Shown here in pieces: positions 27,701 through 36,937 of a stretch of 64,000 bases of DNA; positions within the stretch are counted from its first letter, which is position 1, and each line of letters opens with the position of its first letter. Under the pieces are notes generated by a model. It was not told the origin of the DNA. It searched no databases and saw nothing but the letters and a program-made list of their open reading frames with translations. The DNA comes from PNON01 sp963757065 (GTDB lineage: Bacteria > Chloroflexota > Anaerolineae > Anaerolineales > Anaerolineaceae). The position numbers and the translations under genes are program-made. The stretch is taken from positions 62,001 to 126,000 of the forward strand of contig CAVWQC010000003.1 of the NCBI GenBank assembly GCA_963757065.1. The letters run 5' to 3'.

Positions 27701-28240
27701 ATGGCAGATGCATCACCCTTAATTGACGGTGCTGACCTGGATCAGATCGGGATTGTCGTAAATGATCTGCAAGCATTCACCCAGGAACTTTCCCGGCTCT
27801 TTGGCATTGGACCTTTTCGCATTTTCGAATGGCCGCTCGAGGGAGTTGACCCGCAAGCAACATATCATGGCCAACCGGCTAACTTTCGCCTGCTGTTAGC
27901 TTTTGTCACTGTGGGTAAGATTCAACTTGAGATCGTTCAGCCCCTGGAAGGTCAAAATATCTACAGCGATTTCCTGCGTGATCATGGTCCTGGTTTGCAC
28001 CACTTCCGTTTGACAATTCCCGGGTTTGATAAAGGTGTAGAAGCGCTGATCAATGATGGGATTGAGAATATAGCCAGCGGTACAGGTGTTCATGTTGGTT
28101 CCAAGTGGTCTTATTTTGATATGGGCCACAAATTGGAAGGAGTGGTTGTAGAGTTGAGAACCCGTCTGGAAGAAGCCGGCGGAGAAGGCCAGTGGGTGAA
28201 ATCCATTCCACCACCCAGTTCACCGGCGAATGAACACTAA
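27701..28240 (+). CDS. VOC-superfamily protein (glyoxalase / methylmalonyl-CoA epimerase-like)
   Basis: 179 residues with two beta-alpha-beta-beta-beta units. The N-terminus DQIGIVVNDLQAFTQELSRLFGIGPF and the central LEIVQPLEG and GLHHFRLTI stretches, with its His pair, fit the metal-binding VOC fold; an initial His is replaced by Gln (DQIGIVV rather than DHIGI), so one metal ligand may be missing. It follows the aminotransferase by 21 bases with its own ribosome-binding site. Function is unknown; isomerisation or lyase action on a pathway intermediate is plausible. Confidence 0.75.
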   Translation: MADASPLIDGADLDQIGIVVNDLQAFTQELSRLFGIGPFRIFEWPLEGVDPQATYHGQPANFRLLLAFVTVGKIQLEIVQPLEGQNIYSDFLRDHGPGLHHFRLTIPGFDKGVEALINDGIENIASGTGVHVGSKWSYFDMGHKLEGVVVELRTRLEEAGGEGQWVKSIPPPSSPANEH

Positions 28241-28276
28241 GTTCAACTGGTTGCAATTAACACCATAAATGAATAG

Positions 28277-28312
28277 ATAAGCCCCGGATAAAAACATTCC
28301 GGGGCTTATTTA
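28277..28312. terminator. Rho-independent terminator after the aminotransferase/VOC operon
   Basis: 12-bp stem ATAAGCCCCGGA / TCCGGGGCTTAT with a 9-base A-rich loop, followed by TTTATT. Confidence 0.8.
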
Positions 28313-28461
28313 TTATGTCTTTAGATTGTAAAGGTATGGGGGTTGAGGAAAAGCTGGTGATTATTGGAATATGTTTCTTCAGGAATTTGGTTGTGATTTT
28401 TAGCTCGGATTGCCAATCAGATGGAATTATTTATAAACCATAATATTTGTAAGCATTTGTT

Positions 28462-28537
28462 TGGTGCCCCCGGCGCGGGTCGAACGCGCAACCAACTGAT
28501 TCGAAGTCAGGTACTCTATCCATTGAGCTACGAGGGC
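28462..28537 (-). tRNA. tRNA-Arg (anticodon TCG)
   Basis: A 73-nt cloverleaf plus an encoded CCA. The acceptor GCCCTCG pairs with CGGGGGC (one G-U), the D arm is GCTCAATGGATAGAGT, the anticodon loop CTTCGAA gives TCG (reads CGA), and the T arm is GCGCG-TTCGACC-CGCGC. The mature body is 28465-28537; CCA occupies 28462-28464. Confidence 0.93.
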
Positions 28538-28654
28538 AATATTCGTGATTATACCCGATATTAAGCCTGTATTCCACTTGTTCATAAACCAGCCTGGGCT
28601 ATATCTTAGGTCACAATTAAAATACAGCTATGCGCATATATATTGAAGAAGAGT

Positions 28655-29456
28655 TCAGTTGATCTGCGCTCGACTCTGAATGCTCGTCAATAAGTGTTGA
28701 ATGTCCAAAGAATTAGTCTCAATCTCCATCCGGATTGCCTGCTGGGGACAAATTTCGACACATCTGCCGCAGGCTTTACAACGGGTGGTAATGATCGCTG
28801 CCGGAGAATGCATTTCTATTGCTTGAAATGCACAGGTTTCCACACATGTGCCGCAACCTATACAATCTGAGGTGACCTCCACTTTTATTCCCGGAATGGG
28901 TTTCACACTGTCCTGAAACGTATCCGGGCCTAATGTTACCGATCTTTGCAGTGTGCAGCAACACGGGCAGCAAAAACATATTCCCGAGCATTTTTTTATA
29001 GTCAATGCCCAGAATGGCTGCATCGAACCAGGAATGGATGATCGTGGGAGATAAAGACAAAGCTATTCCCCTATTGATATGAGCAAGTGCTTCTTCTCTC
29101 GAAACACTATGAGCCATACTGGAGTGGATCTGTTCAGCTCCCTCGCCCAGGAACAGACAACCCAGATCCAATGGATAATCGTCACATTCTTCTACTGTCC
29201 GGCAAAGACACGAATTCATCACCACACGGGTGGATGATTCCTCCACCAGGGTCTCCAATAATTGCCGCGGGAGGATGGAATTTGCTGGTATAGGGATATC
29301 CTGCTGAATGGGTAGAATAACCGCATGATTATACTTACTGGAAAAAGCTGGGGCAAATATCCGGTCAAACGGTTTTCGACGCAGGACCGGATTCATCCAC
29401 CGTGCCATTGGCCAGAAGAATGACAGAAATTTAAAAAGGGGCTTCGAAAGGCTCAA
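28655..29456 (-). pseudogene. Dicluster ferredoxin-domain protein with Cys-rich centre (frame change)
   Basis: The frame from 29456 gives a domain of about 155 residues with NSCLCRTVEEC and LGCLFLGEGAE, and the reading moves by one base near 28990 into GICFCCPCCCTLQRS and on to 28655. Together they make about 266 residues. The C-terminal part holds two [4Fe-4S] motifs, CIGCGTCVETC and CKACGRCVEIC. The six-cysteine cluster CFCCPCCC in the middle is notable. A redox role (electron transfer or cofactor reduction) is inferred; I do not know a named function. It precedes the beta-lactamase-fold gene product on the same strand only by position, so co-function is not implied. Confidence 0.7.
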
Positions 29457-29476
29457 TGTCTACTATTTGCTTTCAA

Positions 29477-31000
29477 TTATTTCACATTAAAATAATTGTA
29501 AATTGCCTGTGAGAGTTCTGCCACCATCTTATTGGATGGATCCCAGACGACCTGAACCGGATCGTGTAAAAAGATGGAGACTATGTAATTGCCACCAGGT
29601 GTATAGATTATCCCCGAATCTCCCATGGTATGTATCAATCCATCTGATTCTGTTGCATAGGCATGCTTATGGGCTACCTTCATTCCCTCCGGCAGTCCGG
29701 CTTGCAATAATATGGCAACCGTTTTGTTATTTGCTAAATATTCGATCATTTGCTGGCATTCAGCCTGGCTGATCTCTCCCGGGAATGCCGCAACTAATGC
29801 TCCACCCCCACTTTCTGCACACATATAAATATCACCTAACAGAGTCCCAATATCTGAAGGAGTCGTCTGGCTGAATGGATCAGGATCGGTGTTGATATCT
29901 GTCCGCTGGTTGGCTGGGGTCTGGATCCGCTGCAGGAAAATGGGTTTGGCCATATAAGCACCCAGGAAGGTATTTTGCAATCCCAACATCTGCATATCCT
30001 GGGTGACTTCAAGAGGAGCGACACCTTCTGACATTACCGCTTCCATAAGGGTATCAGCCGGGTCATTCCCCGATTGTTCGATCATCAATCCGATCTGATC
30101 CAGGATATTTTGAGGTGCAGGTTCATCCACACGTTTCATGATCGCTACCATGATCGGAATTTTAATTGTGCTTTCAGCAGAGAAGGCGATGTCAGTATCT
30201 ACTGGCAGTGTGCTGCCGTTCTGGTAACCAAAGTGGATGGTTTCATTGGATTGCAGATCATCCAGATAGATATCTACTATTCCGTCAAATTTATTAACCG
30301 CAATGATCTGCTGTAATAAGATCTCCAGGTTCTTTAATGAAGGGCGTGGAGCAGCAGTGTTGTCGAATGAAAGATTGACCACTCTATTTGTAGGTGAACG
30401 TAAAGCTCCCTCGATGAGTTGAACTGCCCGGTCGATATTAAGTACACTTCCGGGTTTTCCCGGCAGAAATCCCGTGCTCCCTGGAATGGGTTGTGGAGGT
30501 GTAGGCGGTTGATCATAACGCGTTGCGATCTCAGATTGAAGATACGTCCGCAGTCTGTCCTCAACAAAATCCGCCTTCAAGGGTATTTCCGTTGTGGGTA
30601 AAGGTTGGCCCCATAAATAATCCCAAAATCCGATCCAGAATGGTTGATTTGTGCGTTGAAGATCTCCCGCCGTGAGCATTCCTTCGAGATCAAGCTCGAA
30701 ACCTGCGATATTTGGTTTTATCTGGATGACAGCTTCATTGTAACGAAGTTCCACCGGGTATGAAAAAGCGACTAATAAACGTTGAGCCGCGATCTGCCTG
30801 CCCAATCCACCAACAGAAACACCCGCAATAGTCAAACCGGGTGGAAAGTTGGATCGGATTCGGCTAAAGCTGATCAATTGGGTGGTGGTGAGTATTACTG
30901 CGCTGAAAATGAAGAAAACTGATATCCATCTTAACGCAGAAAAAGAACTTCTTCTTTTCAAAAATCCTCTTTTCTCATTTCTTATTGATGATTCTATCAA
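29477..31000 (-). CDS. Membrane-anchored beta-lactamase-fold serine hydrolase
   Basis: 507 residues. Residues 23-45 form a single transmembrane helix (LRWISVFFIFSAVILTTTQL). Residues about 55-215 resemble the peptidoglycan-binding-like domain found before VanW or YkuD domains. Residues about 225-505 form a class-A beta-lactamase-type domain with the S-x-x-K motif Ser277-Thr-Ile-Lys280 and an SGN-like triplet (EQSGNDPAD). Proteins like this are usually cell-wall enzymes or beta-lactamase relatives outside the membrane. No KTG triad is obvious, so true beta-lactamase activity is doubtful. Confidence 0.75.
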   Translation of the reverse strand: MIESSIRNEKRGFLKRRSSFSALRWISVFFIFSAVILTTTQLISFSRIRSNFPPGLTIAGVSVGGLGRQIAAQRLLVAFSYPVELRYNEAVIQIKPNIAGFELDLEGMLTAGDLQRTNQPFWIGFWDYLWGQPLPTTEIPLKADFVEDRLRTYLQSEIATRYDQPPTPPQPIPGSTGFLPGKPGSVLNIDRAVQLIEGALRSPTNRVVNLSFDNTAAPRPSLKNLEILLQQIIAVNKFDGIVDIYLDDLQSNETIHFGYQNGSTLPVDTDIAFSAESTIKIPIMVAIMKRVDEPAPQNILDQIGLMIEQSGNDPADTLMEAVMSEGVAPLEVTQDMQMLGLQNTFLGAYMAKPIFLQRIQTPANQRTDINTDPDPFSQTTPSDIGTLLGDIYMCAESGGGALVAAFPGEISQAECQQMIEYLANNKTVAILLQAGLPEGMKVAHKHAYATESDGLIHTMGDSGIIYTPGGNYIVSIFLHDPVQVVWDPSNKMVAELSQAIYNYFNVK

Positions 31001-31196
31001 GTATACATTAAATATAACTGATTATTCAGCCATATTTTATATTACGACTAAAGTTGATGTAGACACCAAAAGGGTTAACTGATTATATCCTCCTACCCAC
31101 CCCATTCAAAGAAAATCAAAACGAAAGGTCTGTCTGCACTGCTCCCATAACTGTAATCATTGGCGAAACGATCATTCGTATTGATATAATCATTAC

Positions 31197-31619
31197 ATGA
31201 TCACAGTAACAGGGTCGATCCAAGTAGATGAAAGAGATATCCAGTTTGAATTCATCCGCGCCTCAGGCCCGGGTGGACAGAACGTTAATAAAGTAGCGTC
31301 CTCAGTCCAGCTCAGGTATGATGTTTTGAATTCCAGTTCACTGGGACCTGAAGTCAAACAACGCTTGGTAAAACTGGCCAAAAACAAAATTACCGGAAAC
31401 GGTATATTGATCATTGAGGCCAAACGCTATCGAACACAGGAACAAAACCGGCAGGATGCGATCAATCGATTAATTACCCTCATCCAAAAGGCATTAGAAA
31501 AACCAAAAAAACGGATAAAAACCAAGCCGACCATCTCTTCGAGCATAGACAGGGTGGATGAAAAAAAACGCAGGGGAGAAGTCAAACGTACCAGGCAATC
31601 CATCCCAGATGATTGGTAA
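31197..31619 (+). CDS. arfB: Alternative ribosome-rescue factor ArfB (YaeJ-type)
   Basis: 140 residues, the usual length. The release-factor catalytic loop SGPGGQNVNK (GGQ near residues 26-28) is intact. The C-terminal tail is rich in Lys/Arg (EKPKKRIKTKPT, DEKKRRGEVKRTRQS), which in this family enters the empty mRNA channel of stalled ribosomes. It hydrolyses peptidyl-tRNA on non-stop ribosomes without a stop codon. It stands alone between the hydrolase and gmd. Confidence 0.92.
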   Translation: MITVTGSIQVDERDIQFEFIRASGPGGQNVNKVASSVQLRYDVLNSSSLGPEVKQRLVKLAKNKITGNGILIIEAKRYRTQEQNRQDAINRLITLIQKALEKPKKRIKTKPTISSSIDRVDEKKRRGEVKRTRQSIPDDW

Positions 31620-31768
31620 GGTCTTGCCTGAATCGATCCTGAAACCCATTCCGTTTCCCAATCGTAAAGGTGGTTTATAATTCAGGCAGATTGTTTATTG
31701 AAAAATAAAATATTCTGATTCAAATATATTCTCATAGTTGTGTAATAACGTGGGATAGGAGATTATTT

Positions 31769-32839
31769 ATGAAAAAGGCACTCATTACAGGAATCACTGG
31801 ACAAGATGGTTCTTACCTGGCTGAATTCCTGCTGGATAAAGGATACGAGGTGCATGGATTGATCAGGCGGGCAAGTTCTTTCAATACCCGCAGAATTGAT
31901 CATATCTACAGCGATCCTCACAATAATGGAAAGAAGGTTCACCTTCATCTGCATTACGGCGATGTCACATCACCGGATTCCCTGGTGGATGTGATCTATA
32001 ACATCCAGCCGGAGGAAGTCTATCACCTGGCAGCACAATCTCATGTGCGTGTCTCCTTTGACATGCCTGAGTATACGGGGGATGTCACCGGGTTGGGGAC
32101 GATCCGCATCCTTGAAGCCATACGAAAAAGCAAGATCAAAACCCGCTTTTACCAGGCCTCTTCAAGTGAAATGTTCGGCGGAGCAAAACCTCCCCAAACA
32201 GAAGATACTCCTTTTGAACCACGCAGTCCATATGCTGCTGCAAAAGTGTATGCCTACTGGGTCACCCGTAATTATCGCGAAGGTTATAACCTTTTCGCAT
32301 CCAATGGGATTTTATTTAACCATGAATCTCCCCGCCGCGGGGAAACATTTGTGACCCGCAAGATCACACATGCTCTGGCAGCCATAAAAGCTGGAAAACA
32401 GCAAAAGCTATACCTCGGCAATCTGGATTCCAAGCGTGATTGGGGATATACACCTGAATTTATCGAAGTGCAATGGAAGATATTACAACAGGAAAAAGGA
32501 GACGATTATGTCATCGGTACAGGAGAATCCCATAGTATTCGGGAATTTCTGGACGAATCGTTTGGTTATGCAGATATGGATTGGCACAAATATGTAGAGA
32601 TCGATCCCCGATATTATCGACCAACTGAAGTGGATTTTCTGATGGCTGACCCTTCCCGCTCAAAGCAAAGGCTGGATTGGGAGCCCAAAGTAAAGTTCCA
32701 TGAGCTGGTTCGTATCATGGTGGATGCGGATCTTGAACTGGCCAGACTGGAATGTCCAGGTGAGGGTAAAAAAGTAGTGGATGAAAAATTCTCCGGTTGG
32801 CACAGATGGGAAGACCAGGTTGTCTCGATGGAGAGATAA
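31769..32839 (+). CDS. gmd: GDP-mannose 4,6-dehydratase
   Basis: 356 residues, family length. The N-terminus ALITGITGQDGSYLAEFLL is diagnostic, followed by GLIRRASSFNTRRIDH, the substrate/cofactor loop with HYGDVTSP, and the catalytic Thr/Glu-type region ASSSEMFGG with SPYAAAKVYAYW (Tyr-x-x-x-Lys). It makes GDP-4-keto-6-deoxymannose, the precursor of GDP-fucose, GDP-rhamnose and others, in the cytoplasm. The partner (fucose synthase or reductase) is not in the window. A ribosome-binding TAGGAG precedes the ATG. Confidence 0.93.
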   Translation: MKKALITGITGQDGSYLAEFLLDKGYEVHGLIRRASSFNTRRIDHIYSDPHNNGKKVHLHLHYGDVTSPDSLVDVIYNIQPEEVYHLAAQSHVRVSFDMPEYTGDVTGLGTIRILEAIRKSKIKTRFYQASSSEMFGGAKPPQTEDTPFEPRSPYAAAKVYAYWVTRNYREGYNLFASNGILFNHESPRRGETFVTRKITHALAAIKAGKQQKLYLGNLDSKRDWGYTPEFIEVQWKILQQEKGDDYVIGTGESHSIREFLDESFGYADMDWHKYVEIDPRYYRPTEVDFLMADPSRSKQRLDWEPKVKFHELVRIMVDADLELARLECPGEGKKVVDEKFSGWHRWEDQVVSMER

Positions 32840-32890
32840 TCATATCTTTTTATACACTTATCCGTCAATGTAGTATATGGAGGTATCTTC

Positions 32891-33178
32891 ATGTCAGCGT
32901 ATGTAATTGTGGACATCCTTGTTCAAGATCAGAAAAAATATGATGAGTATAAGCTATTGGCTCCAGCCACTGTTGCAGCTTATGGTGGAAAGTACCTGGC
33001 ACGCGGTGGGAAAACTGAAGTTCTGGAAGGGGAATGGAATCCAAATCGCCTGGTGATCCTCGAATTTCCATCCCTGGAGCAGGCAAATTCCTGGTTTAAT
33101 TCACCGGAATATGCCCATCCGAAAGAGATGCGCCGTCTTTCCACCAGAACAAATATGGTGGTTTTAGAAGGTGTTTGA
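32891..33178 (+). CDS. DUF1330 family protein
   Basis: 95 residues with the typical DUF1330 pattern: AYVIVDILVQDQKKYDEYK at the start, GGKYLARGGKTEVLEG in the middle, LVILEFPSLEQANSWFNSPEY, and a short tail. The fold is a dimeric alpha+beta ferredoxin-like barrel of uncharacterised function. It follows gmd by 51 bases but there is no functional link. Confidence 0.85.
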   Translation: MSAYVIVDILVQDQKKYDEYKLLAPATVAAYGGKYLARGGKTEVLEGEWNPNRLVILEFPSLEQANSWFNSPEYAHPKEMRRLSTRTNMVVLEGV

Positions 33179-33191
33179 AGAGTAACCAGAA

Positions 33192-33270
33192 GTAGGTCGT
33201 ATTGAGCGAAGCGAAATCCGACAATATCAAGAATGTTGGGTTTCAGGCTGGCGCCTTCTGCCTGACCTAC
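33192..33270. repeat. Composite palindromic intergenic repeat, copy 1
   Basis: Flanked by GTAGGTC (33192-33198) and GACCTAC (33264-33270). It contains an inner palindrome TTGAGCGAAGCGAAAT-type stretch followed by GTTGGGTTTCAGGCTGGCGCC, whose AGGC/GCCT arms form a hairpin. Two shorter relatives lie at 33354 and 33892. Confidence 0.65.
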
Positions 33271-33353
33271 AACAAAAATCATCCCAGCTAATAATGAAAC
33301 ACCTGGTAGAGATCGACCTTTGTGTCGACCCACTAATACTATCGCAAATGCTG

Positions 33354-33394
33354 AATGTTGGGTTTCGGGCTGATGCCCTCTACCCAACCTGCAA
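33354..33394. repeat. Palindromic repeat, copy 2 (upstream of the DinB-like gene)
   Basis: GTTGGGT and ACCCAAC outer arms around an inner GGGC/GCCC hairpin (AATGTTGGGTTTCGGGCTG, then ATGCCCTCTACCCAACC). It closely matches copies 1 and 3. Confidence 0.75.
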
Positions 33395-33425
33395 CTAATA
33401 AAATGTTCAGGAGGCAACCAACCCC

Positions 33426-33887
33426 ATGCGTCACACCCGTGAAGAAGTTATCCTGCGTACCATCCAGGAGTTCAACCTCCTGGACCAGCTCGTCACCAAC
33501 CTCAGCGAGGCTGACTGGAAGCGCCCCCTCCCCCGCCCAGAGACAAAAGACCCCTGGACGGTGAAGGATGCCCTGGCTCATATCACCCATTGGAAAGCCG
33601 ATGTGATCCGCTCCATCCGTCGCGGGTGGCGCCCACCCGAAGAGCGTGGTCTCAACTGGACAGATGGCAACCGCCTCATCTACCTGCGTTGGCACGACCG
33701 CTCCCCCCAGGAAATCCTCGCCTGGCACCGTCAGGTACACGAGAATGTGCTAACCGCACTGCGCGCCGCCCCCGATGACTGGTTCACCGGCAAAGACCGC
33801 CGTCTCGAATGGCCTAACGACCTCGCCGGTCACATCAAATACCATCGGGTGAATGATATCGAAGAGGCTCTGGCGGAGAGGAAGTAG
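33426..33887 (+). CDS. DinB-like / ClbS-DfsB four-helix-bundle protein
   Basis: 153 residues. The start follows AGGAGG at a normal distance. It shows the helical DinB/ClbS pattern: RTIQEFNLLDQLVTNLSEADW, the WTVKDALAHITHWKADVIRSI stretch (His that often binds metal), then a Trp-rich central part (HDRSPQEILAWHRQVHENV) and HIKYHRVNDIEEAL at the end. Members bind metal, act as thiol transferases, or, as in ClbS, protect against colibactin-type toxins. The gene is visibly C- and G-richer than its neighbours and is boxed in by repeats at 33354 and 33892, so it may be an acquired cassette. Confidence 0.8.
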   Translation: MRHTREEVILRTIQEFNLLDQLVTNLSEADWKRPLPRPETKDPWTVKDALAHITHWKADVIRSIRRGWRPPEERGLNWTDGNRLIYLRWHDRSPQEILAWHRQVHENVLTALRAAPDDWFTGKDRRLEWPNDLAGHIKYHRVNDIEEALAERK

Positions 33888-33891
33888 AAGG

Positions 33892-33929
33892 GTGTTGGGT
33901 TTCAGGCTGGTGCCTTCTACCCAACCTAC
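33892..33929. repeat. Palindromic repeat, copy 3 (downstream of the DinB-like gene)
   Basis: GTGTTGGGTTTCAGGCTGGT followed by GCCTTCTACCCAACCTAC: the same outer GTTGGGT/ACCCAAC arms and inner AGGC/GCCT hairpin as copies 1 and 2, directly after the DinB-like stop. Confidence 0.75.
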
Positions 33930-33984
33930 TGCTGCTACTATGCAAATTATGCTATAATGATTTTATTCCTCCAGGAGGAGTAAG

Positions 33985-34197
33985 AACAAAAAAGCTGATA
34001 GAGAAGGGCAGCCCTGGCTGAAAGCTCCCACTGCGATACTGTTCTGAAAGTCACCTGGTTGTATTGCCGAAGAAATGTAAAAAGTAGACCGGCACGGCTG
34101 CGCCCGTTATTGCGCACCTGAGAGCGCCCTTTCGGGCGAATCGAGGTGGTACCGCGGAAGAATCAACCTTTCGTCCTCACGGACTGAAGGTTTTTTT
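33985..34197 (+). ncRNA. T-box leader riboswitch of valS
   Basis: About 210 bases of structured leader. The hallmark T-box AGGTGGTACCGCGG lies at 34144-34157 and is followed by an intrinsic terminator (AACCTT... / ...AAGGTT stem at 34165-34192, then seven T). T-box leaders read uncharged tRNA through a specifier codon in Stem I and its CCA end at the antiterminator. The gene downstream is valyl-tRNA synthetase, so a valine codon is expected; a GTC in the GAAAGTCACC segment near 34049 is a candidate specifier. Confidence 0.9.
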
Positions 34198-34213
34198 ATT
34201 TATTGGAGGATAT

Positions 34214-36919
34214 ATGGCAGACATTGAAATGGCAAAGGCTTACGATTTCAAATCCACCGAACAGCGGTTGTACGATTGGTGGGAGAAACAGGGTTACTTT
34301 AAACCAACCAACGATCCGAATAAACCCAACCATGACCCGACGAAAAAACCATTCGTCATCTCCATTCCCCCGCCCAATGTTACCGGTGAACTGCACCTGG
34401 GTCACCCCCTTTTCGTTTCCATGGAAGACCTGATGATCCGCTATCATCGCATGATGGGAGAACCAACTCTCTGGATTCCCGGCAGCGATCATGCTGGAAT
34501 CGCCACCCAACTTCAGGTGGAAAAAGATATCCTGCGGACTGAAGAGAAGACCCGCGAGGAAATTGGCCGCGAAGAATTCGTGAAACGCACCTGGGCATGG
34601 AAAGAAAAATACGGCGGAATTATTTACAATCAGATCAAACGCATGGGTGCATCTTGTGATTGGGACCGCACGCGCTTCACACTGGATGAAGGCTTGTCCA
34701 AAGCAGTCCGTGAGGCATTTGTGCGCCTGTATGATAAGGGATTGATCTATCGCGGTCCGCGCATGATCAACTGGTCGCCCGGATTAAAGACAGCCGTTTC
34801 AGACCTGGAAGTGGAGTATTCAGAAGAACCGGGTATCCTGTATTTCTTCAAATATATGCTTGCTGATGACAGCGGGGATTATATTCCGGTGGCAACCACC
34901 CGCCCGGAAACAATTTTGGCGGATACCGCTGTGGCAGTCCACCCGCACGATCCACGCTATATGCAGTTCATTGGCCGCAAGGTGATCGTCCCCATTTTAG
35001 GCCGTGAGGTTCCTGTGATCGCTGATGAATATGTGGACCGTGAATTCGGTACAGGAGCCTTAAAGATCACCCCCGGGCATGATCCGAATGATTATGCCAT
35101 CGGTCAAAGGTTTAACCTGCCGGTCCTGTCGATGCTGGATGAAAGTGCCCATGTGACCAGTACTGGCGGACCGTATGAAGGGATGGACCGATTCGCCTGC
35201 CGAAAGAAGATCTGGGCAGATATGACCCTTGCCGGCCTGGTGATCAAGGAACAGCCTTACACCTTGAACGTGCCAAGAACCCAGCGTGGTGGGGAAATCG
35301 TTGAACCGATGATCTCCACTCAGTGGTTCGTAAAGATCAAACCCATGGCAGATGCCGGTATTGAAGCGGTGCGAAATGGAAGCATCACCATAGTTCCCGA
35401 AAGATTTACCAAGGTCTACTACAACTGGCTGGAGAACATTCAGGATTGGTGCATCAGCCGGCAGCTCTGGTGGGGTCACAGGATCCCGGTGTGGTATTGC
35501 CAGGATTGCGGTGAAATGGTTGTCAGCCGGGTTGACCCGACAGAATGCACCAAATGCCATGGTTCCAAACTGGAGCAGGATCCCGATGTTTTGGATACAT
35601 GGTTCTCCTCTGGCTTATGGCCTTTTTCAACCCTGGGTTGGCCGGAAGAGACACCCGATTACAAATATTTCTACCCAACCTCCATCCTTGAAACAGGCTA
35701 TGACATCCTGTTCTTCTGGGTCGCCCGCATGATCATGGATGGAATTGAGTTTACCGGCAAACCTCCCTTCCACACAGTGTACCTGCATGGGATTATCCGG
35801 GATGAACATGGCGTTAAGATGAGTAAGACCAAGGGCAACGTCATCGACCCGCTGGGAATAATGGATGAGATGGGTACAGATGCGCTGCGATTTACTTTGC
35901 TGGTTGGTTCTGCCCCCGGAAACGATATGAGCCTCAGTGCTAAAAAAGTGGAAGCCAACCGTAACTTCATCAATAAGATCTGGAATGTGGGACGTTTTGT
36001 GATCAGCACCTTACCCAATGCACCTGAGAAGGCAAACGCCCCAGCGCAATGGACTCTGGCTGATCAATGGATCCAGACCCGGCACCAGCAATTGGTGCGC
36101 GATGTAAACAGACTGTTTGATGTACATCAATATGGAGAAGCCGGCCGGCAGATCTACGAATTCTTCTGGAGTGAGTTTGCCGACTGGTATCTGGAGATCG
36201 CCAAACTACAGATGGCGGAAGGTGGGGACCGGGCATATTACACAGCTCAGACACTAATGACAATCCTGGATACCTCTCTCCGACTGCTGCATCCCTTTGT
36301 GCCATTCATCACTGAAGAACTCTGGGGAAATCTGAAAGCGACCTGCAAAAACCATCCAGCCAACTTTGCGCCTAAATCCGGTTGGAGGGATGCATTGATG
36401 ATCTCTGAATGGCCTGAATCCACTCCTGAAACAGGTGATGAAGAAGGTTTATTACAGAATTTCAACCTTGTTATGGATATTGTCAGGGCGATCCGCAACT
36501 TCCGCACTGAGAAGAACGTCAAGCCTGGAACAAAGCTTGAGGCTCTGATCACTGCCGGGGAGAAGACTTCGATTCTTTCGCAACAGGCAGGAACCATCGC
36601 TGCCCTGGCACACCTGGATAAGGAAAAAATATCCATCGTGACCCAATCAGATAAAACTGAAAATCAACCTGGTATGGTGGTTTCCGGTGTTGAGATCTTC
36701 CTTACCCTGGAAGAAGTGATCAATAAAGAGGAAGAGCGGCAGCGTCTGGAATCTGAGCTTAAGGAAGCATTGGGGCAAATCGAACGATTACAAACCTTAT
36801 TAGGCAGCTCGTTTGCTGAACGGGCTCCTGCCCAGGTGGTCGAAAAAGAAAAGCAGAAACTGGCTGCTTTCCAGGATACCGCTGCAAAGTTGAAACAACA
36901 GCTCAACACTATGAGTTAG
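34214..36919 (+). CDS. valS: Valyl-tRNA synthetase
   Basis: 901 residues, the usual length of bacterial ValRS. The class I motifs are visible: PPPNVTGELHLGHPLF (HIGH equivalent, HLGH) near residue 55 and KMSKTKGN (KMSKS equivalent) near residue 535. The editing domain contains the ATTRPETILADTAVAVHP stretch (TTRPE). The C-terminus is a coiled coil of Glu/Lys-rich residues (about 830-900), typical of ValRS. It charges tRNA-Val, is under T-box control, and is followed by a terminator. Confidence 0.96.
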   Translation: MADIEMAKAYDFKSTEQRLYDWWEKQGYFKPTNDPNKPNHDPTKKPFVISIPPPNVTGELHLGHPLFVSMEDLMIRYHRMMGEPTLWIPGSDHAGIATQLQVEKDILRTEEKTREEIGREEFVKRTWAWKEKYGGIIYNQIKRMGASCDWDRTRFTLDEGLSKAVREAFVRLYDKGLIYRGPRMINWSPGLKTAVSDLEVEYSEEPGILYFFKYMLADDSGDYIPVATTRPETILADTAVAVHPHDPRYMQFIGRKVIVPILGREVPVIADEYVDREFGTGALKITPGHDPNDYAIGQRFNLPVLSMLDESAHVTSTGGPYEGMDRFACRKKIWADMTLAGLVIKEQPYTLNVPRTQRGGEIVEPMISTQWFVKIKPMADAGIEAVRNGSITIVPERFTKVYYNWLENIQDWCISRQLWWGHRIPVWYCQDCGEMVVSRVDPTECTKCHGSKLEQDPDVLDTWFSSGLWPFSTLGWPEETPDYKYFYPTSILETGYDILFFWVARMIMDGIEFTGKPPFHTVYLHGIIRDEHGVKMSKTKGNVIDPLGIMDEMGTDALRFTLLVGSAPGNDMSLSAKKVEANRNFINKIWNVGRFVISTLPNAPEKANAPAQWTLADQWIQTRHQQLVRDVNRLFDVHQYGEAGRQIYEFFWSEFADWYLEIAKLQMAEGGDRAYYTAQTLMTILDTSLRLLHPFVPFITEELWGNLKATCKNHPANFAPKSGWRDALMISEWPESTPETGDEEGLLQNFNLVMDIVRAIRNFRTEKNVKPGTKLEALITAGEKTSILSQQAGTIAALAHLDKEKISIVTQSDKTENQPGMVVSGVEIFLTLEEVINKEEERQRLESELKEALGQIERLQTLLGSSFAERAPAQVVEKEKQKLAAFQDTAAKLKQQLNTMS

Positions 36920-36937
36920 TAGAAGCTTTATTATAGT

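Noticed and set aside
29477..31000. True antibiotic-resistance beta-lactamase
   Set aside because: Only the S-x-x-K and an SGN-like triplet are seen; the size, transmembrane anchor and N-terminal cell-wall-type domain fit a wall-associated relative better.
33192..33929. CRISPR array
   Set aside because: Only three palindromic repeats, unevenly spaced, with a gene between two of them, and no cas genes in the window.
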